Shown here in pieces: positions 47,801 to 53,800 of a stretch of DNA of 64,000 nt. The stretch's first letter is position 1. Every line of letters starts with the position of its first letter. The stretch covers positions 50,071,143 to 50,135,142 of the forward strand of contig OY757026.1 in NCBI GenBank assembly GCA_963580285.1, written 5' to 3'. Made by a program: the position numbers and the translations under genes. Source of the DNA: Lucinisca nassula. Its lineage: Eukaryota > Mollusca > Bivalvia > Lucinida > Lucinidae. The notes under the pieces were generated by a model. It had not been told where the DNA came from. It did not search any database and saw nothing but the letters and a program-made list of their open reading frames with translations.

Positions 47801-50800
47801 GTGCCCAAGGATTGCTGTCAGTCCGGCACTGCTGATAGACATGTTAACTTGTATATACTATATCATGTAAGCTTTCAGACATGTAAAAATCTTAGCCCCA
47901 ACATGCCAATCACGAGAATTGTCGTCTGCCGTTTACTTTGAAAGTCATTTTTGCAAACAGAGTGAACCCAAATCAGACTGCTCCGTCTGATTTGGGTCCA
48001 TACAGTTTTAAAACATTTGCAAAAAATTCAGCAGACGACAAAAGCAGACGACATTTTCAGATGTAGTTTTTCTGGGCATCTTAATGGTTAAGTTACTGTT
48101 TTCACACCATGCAGTTTTCTAAGATTATTCTCCCTTGATATACACCAAAACCTCATTATAACACGGTTCATTATAACACGGTTTTGGCTATAACACGGTT
48201 TCAAGATGGATCCCAAAAATGTATAGATTATATAGAAATTGACCATAAATGGTCATTTTTCTATATAATCTATACATTTTTGTTTGGATATAAGACGGTT
48301 GTTTAACTAACACGGTTTCTGCTTTGGACCCCATTAATAGTGTTATAAAGAGGTTATGGTGTACCATGTTGGAGACCCCAGGCATGTTAATATGTACAAC
48401 TCTGATCATTATACGCCCACAAACGTAGTTTGGGAAGGGGGTAGGTAGAAGTTGGTCTGTGTATCCATCCGTCTGTCCATGGCATATTTTTGTTGTGCAA
48501 ACTATTTCCACATTTCATTGGGAAAACATGTCCGTAAGAAATAATGGCGTCCAACATGGTGTCAGAAGATGATAAATATTAGGCAAAAATGATAACATCT
48601 TTATTATTTCTGCTTTCAACATGTCATAGATTGTGGGTGCTCGTTAGAACCACCTCATTGAGGCGGTTCTAACGAGTACCCACAACCTATGTCTTCGAGC
48701 AGAAATAAGGAAAATAATGTTTACCCCCATAAACCCAAGGTTTCTCTATATAAAGTGGGGTTTAGGGGGGTCTTTATTTCACGGACTTGTTCACGTGTTG
48801 TCTTCGCTGACTGACTTCAAATTTTGCATATGCATTCACAGTATGGTATTGATGTGTGTGACATAAATTTCATATGTGTCAAGTCAAGGTCACTGCTGCT
48901 AAAAAAAGAATAGGAATTCAATCTTGTTATGCGAACTACTGCCACATTTGACTTCAGGTTTTGCATATGCATTCTCCAACTGACTTAGATTTTGCATATG
49001 CATTCACAATATGGTGTTGATGTGTGTGACATAAATTTCATATGTGACAAATCAAAGCATTACGCAAACACGCCTATACAAATACATTGCCACCGTCATC
49101 ACAAAAAATTGAAAAATTTAAGATGAAAAATTGTGATATTTTTCTTATTTCTGCTCCAAATATAGATTGTGGGCACTCGTTAGAACGGCCTCGATGAGGG
49201 GGTTCTAACGAGTACCCACAATCTATATTTTAGAGCAGAAATAAGAAAAATTAGGTATACCCCCGGAAACCCCAGTTTTACTATATAAAAGTGGGGTTCA
49301 AGGGGGTCAAAATTATATAGGCGTGTTTTCTTGATGTCAAGGTCACTGTTGCTTAAAAAAGAATAGAATTCCATGACAACTATCTTGTGATGCAAATTGA
49401 CTTCAAATTTTGCAAACGCATACACAATGTGGTGTAGATGTGTGTGACATAAATTTCATAGACGCCAAGTCAAGTTCAAGGTCACTGTTGCTAAATTAGA
49501 ATAGAAAGAAAACTGGTGTTTACAGGGTATACATTATTTTCTAATTTCTGCGCTAAGGTTTTTGCACTCGTTAGAACCACCTCACTGAGGCAGTTCTAAC
49601 AAGCTCCCACAACCTAACCTATGTTTGCCCTATAAATAAGAAAAATAGCACAGATTTTCATCAGAAAGCAGCCATTTTGGAGATGCAAATAAATGCTCTA
49701 TGTTGCATGGATGTGTTATTATAATAATGTTCACCAAATAACTATTGTCGGGTAAAAGTCCCACAAAATTGGAAGCAACGTCTCCAAAATGACCTTTACA
49801 GTGTTGACGGGGACTTTAAACCTCAAATCAAACAAACAAACCAAATAACTACATGTACTGCTTATATTTTCACAGGTTCAGTGGTCAGGCTGAAGTCGGA
49901 GCCCAAGCTATAGCTGATATCCACTACAGAGCCTCTTACGAACTTTATTCAGATGTTTTACTTGTAAGAATAGTTTACTCAGATTTTTTCCACTAGAATG
50001 AGTGTGGTCCAAATTTTATTATATCCACAACAAAGCCACTTTACAATTTAGTTTTTGTCATTATGAAAACACTCCTATAATACATTGTAAACTTTACCAC
50101 CGAAAAAATGAAAATTTTAAGGCGAAAAATTGTGATATTTTTCTTATTTCTGCTCAAAATATAGATTGTGGCTACTCATTAGAACTGCCACATTGATGCA
50201 TTTCTAAAGAATACCCACAATCTGTAATTTAGAGCTGAAAAGGAATAAGGTTGACCCTTGTAAACCCCAAGTTTTATTATATAAAAGTGGGGTTCAAGGG
50301 GGTCAGAATTATGTAGGCATGTTTTCTTGATGGTTATAAATACTTGGCTGCACAACAGATTGAAAAATAGAAGTGAAGGAAATAATCAGGAATTGATACA
50401 ATTACCTCACACCTCCCATCCAAAACACCAAAGGGAAAGAAAAAAAACCATAAAATAATCAATCGTAAAATAACTTCTCTAAAATGAAAACCTAACAAGC
50501 GGAAAGCCAAAAGGACAGTTACTTTCCAACTATAATGAAATACTTAACAAGTGGAAAGCTAAAAGGACAGTTACTTTCCCACTATAATGAAATACTTAAC
50601 AAGCAGAAAACCAAAAGGACAGTTACTTTCCCACTATAATGAAATACTTTACAAGCGGAAAGCTAAAAGGACAGTTACTTTCCCACTATAATGAAATACT
50701 TAACAAGCGGAAAGCTAAAAGGACAGTTACTTTCCCACTGTAATGAAATACTTAACAAGTGGAAAGCTAAAAGGACAGTTACTTTCCCACAAAATGGCCA

Positions 50801-53800
50801 AAGGGCAGTCCAAAATAAAGATATTAGTAATACATACATGCAAAGATGAACTATAACAATAATAAACAACAACAGAAGAACCACCTTGGAACGGTCTTTA
50901 AATGTTTTTCACTGGGGGGCTTAAATTGATTTTAAATGTCCGCAATCCTCGCCCTATGTTCTGTCATGGTTTAGACAAATAATTTGTTCAGTCCGCTTGG
51001 AGGATTTGTAACTCATCAGTGCAACATCTCTGAGAACATAAAAATCAAATGAATATAGATATAAAACAACGATGAGGACTTGACAGGATGAAATATCTGA
51101 AATGCTGGATGCTGAAGCAAAAGAAAATCAACAGTTGGACTCTGAAGAGGGTTTTATGACATGAAAATTGTATGCATAGCTCAAAAAAGTCCCTGCCTAC
51201 AGTGGGATTCGAACCCAGGCTACTCAGGTGAAAACATCACTGCCTACAGTGGATTCAAACCTGGGATGCTTCGGTGAAATTCCAATGTGCTCACCACTGA
51301 GCAAAAGAGTCGACTTTATATAGAGAAAACTGGGGTTTATGGGGGTATACCATGTTTTTTCTTATTTCTGCTCCAAGACATAGGTTGTGGGTACTAGTTA
51401 GAACCCCCTCAATGAGGGGGTTCTAATAACAAGACATAGATTGTGGGTACTAGTTAGAACCCCCTCAATGAGGGGGTTCTAACAAGCACCCACAACCTAT
51501 GTTTGCAGTATAAATAAGAAAAATATCACAGATTTTCGTCAGAAAAGTAGCCATTTTGGAGATGTGAAAAATGCACAATGTCGCACAGGTGTGTTATCGT
51601 AATGCTGAAACAGTTGTCAGAGAGGTGTTATAAACCTATATGCTCTGCATATTTAATCAAGGCAGGAGTTTTGGACCATAACATTGGTCAAAAGATGTTT
51701 AGCAGATGATTGTTTTGAGTTACTGACTTAATCTGTCACTCAGAGTGTTTTGGATTGTGCAGACAGCATCAAAGTTTTATTTTTAATTACTTTTTTTATG
51801 CCCCCGGAATCTAAGAGATTCGGGGGCATATAGTTTTTGGTCTGTCTGTCTGTTTGTCTGTCTACAAAAACCTTAACAGTGGGCATAACTTTTGAATGGT
51901 AATAGATAGAGCTTTCATATTTCACATGTGTATACCTTATCACAAGACCTTTCCAGTGGTACCATAATTTTTGATCTCGTGACCTTGAACTTGACCTTTT
52001 ACCTATTTTTTTAAAAAAATTTCCGTTTGTCTGTCTACAAAAACCTTAACATTTGGCATAACTTTTGAATGGAAATAGATAGAGCTTTCATATTTCACAT
52101 GTGTATACCTTATCACAAGACCTTTCCAGTGGTACCATAATTTTTGATCTTGTGACCTTGAACTTGACCTTTGACCTATTTTTTTCAAAATTTTTAAAAA
52201 CATTAACATTGGCCATAACTTTCGATTGGTAAGTGATAGGGCTTTCATATTTCATATGTGCATTCATTGTCACAAGACCTTTCTAGTGGTACCATAATTT
52301 TTGACCTTGTGACCTTGACCGTGATGTTTGACCTACTTTTTAAAAACTTTAACATTGGCCATAACTTTCGATTGGTAAGTGGTAGGGCTTTCATATTTCA
52401 CATGTGCACTCCTTGTCACAAGACCTTTCTAGTGGTACCATAATTTTTGACCTTGTGACCATGACCGTGATGTTTGACCTACTTTTTAAAAACTTTAACA
52501 TTGGCCATAACTTTCGATTGGTAAGTGGTAGGGCTTTCATATTTCACATATGCACTCCTTGTCACAAGACCTTTCTAGTGGTACCATAATTTTTGACCTC
52601 CTGACCTTGACCTTTGCCCTACTTTTATAAACTTTAACATTGGCCATAACTTTCGATTGGTAAGTAGTAGGGCTTTCATATTTCACACATGCACTCCTTG
52701 TCACAAGACCTTTCTAGTGGTACCATAATTTTTGTCCATCCAGACACCCCCCCCCCCCCCCTCAAGGTCAAGGTCACTGTGGCTATTTTTAGAAAAACTT
52801 TGTCATCGCTCTAGAGCCAACATTTCTTTACTGATTTCAATTTAACTTCACACAAATGTTCCTTATGACAATATCTCGAGCGAGTTCGACTTTCAAGGTC
52901 ATGACCTCAAGGCCAAGGTCACTGTGGCTATTTTTAGAAAAACTTTGTCATCGCTCTAGCGCCTACATTTCTTGGCCATACCTTTTGATTGCTTAGTGAT
53001 ACTGCTTTCATATTTAACATGCGCTGTCCGGGGGCATCAGTGTTTCACAAACACATCTTGTTCTTAACTATTATACGAAATGTCATCTACGGGCCCCTGC
53101 CAACTGGGGCTTGGAGAAATAGATTGGGCTGCATGGTGCTTCTGTGCAGAGCAGAAACCAACTGCATGAGTACTGGTTAACCGCTTAGACGGTCTAAGCC
53201 TGCCCAGGCATAGTGGTGCAAGTCCGACCGTCCATGAATATAAACCCTATTGCTTGCATTGGGCCGCTTGGCTTGAGATGTCATATCCCGGCATCTGATC
53301 AGGGCTTACGCTGTTTGCAAGAAATTCAGCTATTTTTTAAATAAATTTTGAAGAAAAACACAACCAGTCACCCCTAAATTTTGAAATGGACTCCTGTATA
53401 TAAGGAGGAAGATTCCATTCGGTACAAAAAGGGTTAACGTATACAGTAGACAATTCAGGACTATTTTCCCAGCCTTCACTCAGAGACAATCAGTGGTTAG
53501 TGCTTTGATTAACATTACGTCAGCTCATATACGGTCCTCACTTCTAAGACTGTGTTGTAGATAAGAAACAGACCCCAAGGTTTTAAAACTTTTTTCACAC
53601 TCAACTCACTTGAGCATGAAATTTGTTATGTTGATAATTATTAAATTACAAGCAAATGAGGCAATGTTTCTTCTCATTTTATGTTGTTTGTCCTGCTTAT
53701 AAATTTTAAAATGCCAACAATTGTTGGCATTTTAAAATTTATGAGCAGGACAAATTTTGCACTCAAGTGAGTTGAGCATGGAAAAAGTTTTATAACCTCG

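Larger units (their letters stand above)
48411..49508 (+). mobile_element. Hel-5, Helentron-like, broken by MITE-E copies
   Basis: TTATACGCCCACAAACGTAG and GGGAAGGGGGTAGGTAG at the start, GTCTGTGTATCCATCCGTC. Units hold GACTTCAAATTTTGCA, ATGTGTGTGACATAAATTTC and AAGGTCACTGYTGC (48840, 48960-49060, 49390). No 3' end recognised. Confidence 0.6.
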
